From: a bacterium
GTDB lineage: Bacteria; Ratteibacteria; UBA8468; B48-G9; JAFGKM01
Direction of reading: 5' to 3'
Assembly (NCBI GenBank): GCA_035370465.1
Contig: DAOOVW010000008.1
Location: forward strand, 10,982 to 45,483
DNA: 34,502 nucleotides
Shown here: positions 33,379 through 34,502 of the stretch, one piece after another
Position numbering within the stretch: position 1 is the stretch's first letter
Layout: each line of letters begins with the position of its first letter
Made by a program: the position numbers and the translations under genes
Notes under the pieces: model-generated
Told to the model about the DNA's origin: nothing
What the model saw: only the letters and a program-made list of their open reading frames with translations
The model's database searches: none

Positions 33379-34185
33379 TTATTTTATGTTTTTTAGAAAG
33401 TTCAATGCTTTTATTATTGCTTCTTCTCTGTCATATTTATACCCTTCATATTCAATACTTACATAAGACAGATAATTCTCTTTTTCCATTGTCTTAACAA
33501 GTTTTTTATAGTCAATTATCCCTTCTCCTATAAGTGCTGGTATGTACTTCTTCCCATCTAACCCCTCTTTTCCATCATTAGAAATTTCCCAGTCCTTAAA
33601 ATGTGTATGAATTACATATTCCTTCATTTTAAGAAAACTTTCTGATGGCTCTTCTCCACCCAATATAACATTTCCTGAATCAAATGTCACTTTTACTTGT
33701 GGTATTTCTTTTATTATTTTTTTCATATCCTCTGAATTCAAAAAAGGACCTCTTATATCTGGAAATTGCTCAACAGTTATTGAAATACCATAATTATCTG
33801 CAAGACCAATAACTTCTTCGAGCCCTTTTATAACATTTTCTCTACTTTCATCTCTTGAATATTCATCCTTTCCACCAATTGGAAGCATAATTTTATCTGT
33901 TGCTAAAACCTTACTTTCCTCAATCCCTCTTTTAATTTGTTCAATCCCATGTCTTCTTAAATTTTCATCTTTAAAATTTATATCTACAAAAAATGTATAG
34001 CAAACTGTTTTCAATCCATAATCATCCATAATTTCTTTTACTTCGTCTGCCCGCCTTCCATATAGTCCAACCCATTCTATACCATCAAGTCCTAAATTTC
34101 TTGTCAATTTACAAAGATATTCAATATCGGGATTTTCTCCCCATTTTCCCCCTGCCATTGTATAACTCATCATTGAGTATTTCAT
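33379..34185 (-). CDS. Sugar phosphate isomerase/epimerase-like TIM barrel protein
   Basis: The 268-residue barrel has the four metal-ligand strands of this family: TVEQFPD (Glu), VTFDSGN (Asp), HTHFKDW (His) and SIEYEG (Glu). It may epimerise or isomerise a keto-sugar. I place the start at ATG 34185 (MKYSMMSYTM) since GGAGGAG lies immediately before it; an ATG at 34221 would bury that site. It leads the minus-strand sugar cluster, unless the 43-codon frame upstream is real. Confidence 0.87.
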   Translation of the reverse strand: MKYSMMSYTMAGGKWGENPDIEYLCKLTRNLGLDGIEWVGLYGRRADEVKEIMDDYGLKTVCYTFFVDINFKDENLRRHGIEQIKRGIEESKVLATDKIMLPIGGKDEYSRDESRENVIKGLEEVIGLADNYGISITVEQFPDIRGPFLNSEDMKKIIKEIPQVKVTFDSGNVILGGEEPSESFLKMKEYVIHTHFKDWEISNDGKEGLDGKKYIPALIGEGIIDYKKLVKTMEKENYLSYVSIEYEGYKYDREEAIIKALNFLKNIK

Positions 34186-34259
34186 TTCTCCTCCATTAAA
34201 GTTATTAACATCAAAAAACAATAACCCCCAATTCCCTCTATTTTTTTGTTCTATGATAT

Positions 34260-34391
34260 TTATATTATTTTTACATATTCTACATAAAAAGTATAATAAA
34301 ATTCTCCTGGGCTGGTGTAGTCCTTATTTGAAAGTATATCCCACAGAGGAAAAAGAAGATATGATACAAGAAGTATTTTCCTTTCGTACAT
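34260..34391 (-). CDS. Possible small protein of 43 residues in the cluster leader
   Basis: An ATG-started frame (MYERKILLVSYLLFPLWDIL at the N-terminus) lies between the promoter candidate at 34420 and the isomerase gene. It has a hydrophobic stretch over residues 6-20 and an aromatic-rich end (FYYTFYVEYV). A weak GGTGGT lies ahead of the ATG. It could be a leader peptide, a small membrane protein, a remnant or chance. The rest of 34186-34502 is AT-rich with no other gene that I can support. Confidence 0.3.
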   Translation of the reverse strand: MYERKILLVSYLLFPLWDILSNKDYTSPGEFYYTFYVEYVKII

Positions 34392-34419
34392 TTTTTGACC
34401 ACCCGATGTTCATATAAAA

Positions 34420-34448
34420 AATTTATAATTATCCTATTTCCCTGTCAA
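34420..34448 (-). promoter_or_regulatory. Promoter candidate for the sugar cluster, with the shared 17-base element
   Basis: On the minus strand TTGACA (34443-34448), 17 bases, TAAATT (34420-34425); a TATAAA lies two bases nearer. The AAAAATTGACAGGGAAA element matches the one before the FucI-like gene. It would leave a leader of about 230 bases before ATG 34185. Confidence 0.5.
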
Positions 34449-34502
34449 TTTTTCATTATTTATTTTCACCTTATAAAGATCAAAAAATAACATTTAAGAA
34501 AG

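Noticed and set aside
1..34502. CRISPR array, prophage or complete insertion sequence
   Set aside because: No regularly spaced short repeats, no phage structural genes and no transposase or integrase reading frames were seen.

Overview
The window looks like chromosome from an uncultivated, AT-rich, diderm bacterium. Lipid A genes (a PagL-type deacylase, lpxB, an MsbA-like exporter) show an LPS-bearing outer membrane. Paralogous sugar-phosphate isomerases, neutral-ceramidase-like hydrolases, a fucose-isomerase-like protein and a BNR/sialidase-like protein recall the glycan-scavenging repertoires of PVC/Omnitrophota-type lineages. That lineage guess is an inference from gene content only. No phage genes, transposase or CRISPR array were seen.

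Layout. 1-3 kb: the 3' end of an FtsX/MacB-type permease and an OPT-like multi-pass membrane protein (+). 3-4.5 kb: a beta-CASP nuclease and tRNA-Arg(CCT) (-). 4.4-7.3 kb: a rearranged accessory patch. A block holding the 5' half of the tRNA, its promoter and the tail of a DUF4258/DUF2283 pair is present twice, and a sialidase-like gene sits inside the second copy. 7.3-10.5 kb: tyrS, a class II aldolase, folP and ruvX in one tight operon. 10.5-12.4 kb: a two-gene oxidoreductase/isomerase operon behind a near-consensus promoter. 12.4-15.8 kb (-): pagL-lpxB-msbA. 16-19.3 kb (-): an UbiB-family kinase and a radical SAM enzyme. 19.5-27.2 kb (+): one long overlapping run, pyrK-pyrD-O-antigen ligase-ricT/PSP1-metG-pyrH, then a repeat-filled gap, then frr-cmk. 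27.2-34.2 kb (-): a sugar cluster with a TIM-barrel isomerase, two neutral-ceramidase-like proteins, a DegT-type aminotransferase and a FucI-like isomerase.

How genes work together. The + strand core run joins pyrimidine synthesis (PyrK/PyrD, PyrH, Cmk) to translation (MetG, Frr) and envelope polysaccharide assembly. The lipid A operon synthesises and flips lipid A and may trim it. The 27-34 kb cluster reads as an uncharacterised carbohydrate or amino-sugar pathway. It carries a 17-base element twice, each time at a TTGACA...TAAATT promoter candidate.

Main points for a second look: (i) the tRNA-half/toxin-like duplication interrupted by the sialidase segment; (ii) operon-head genes whose -10 boxes lie 7-9 nt before the ATG with no Shine-Dalgarno, suggesting leaderless mRNAs; (iii) the two ceramidase-like paralogues, each apparently lacking a different canonical active-site residue; (iv) three GC-rich palindromic intergenic repeats; (v) three convergent gene pairs with overlapping or nearly touching ends and no visible terminator.
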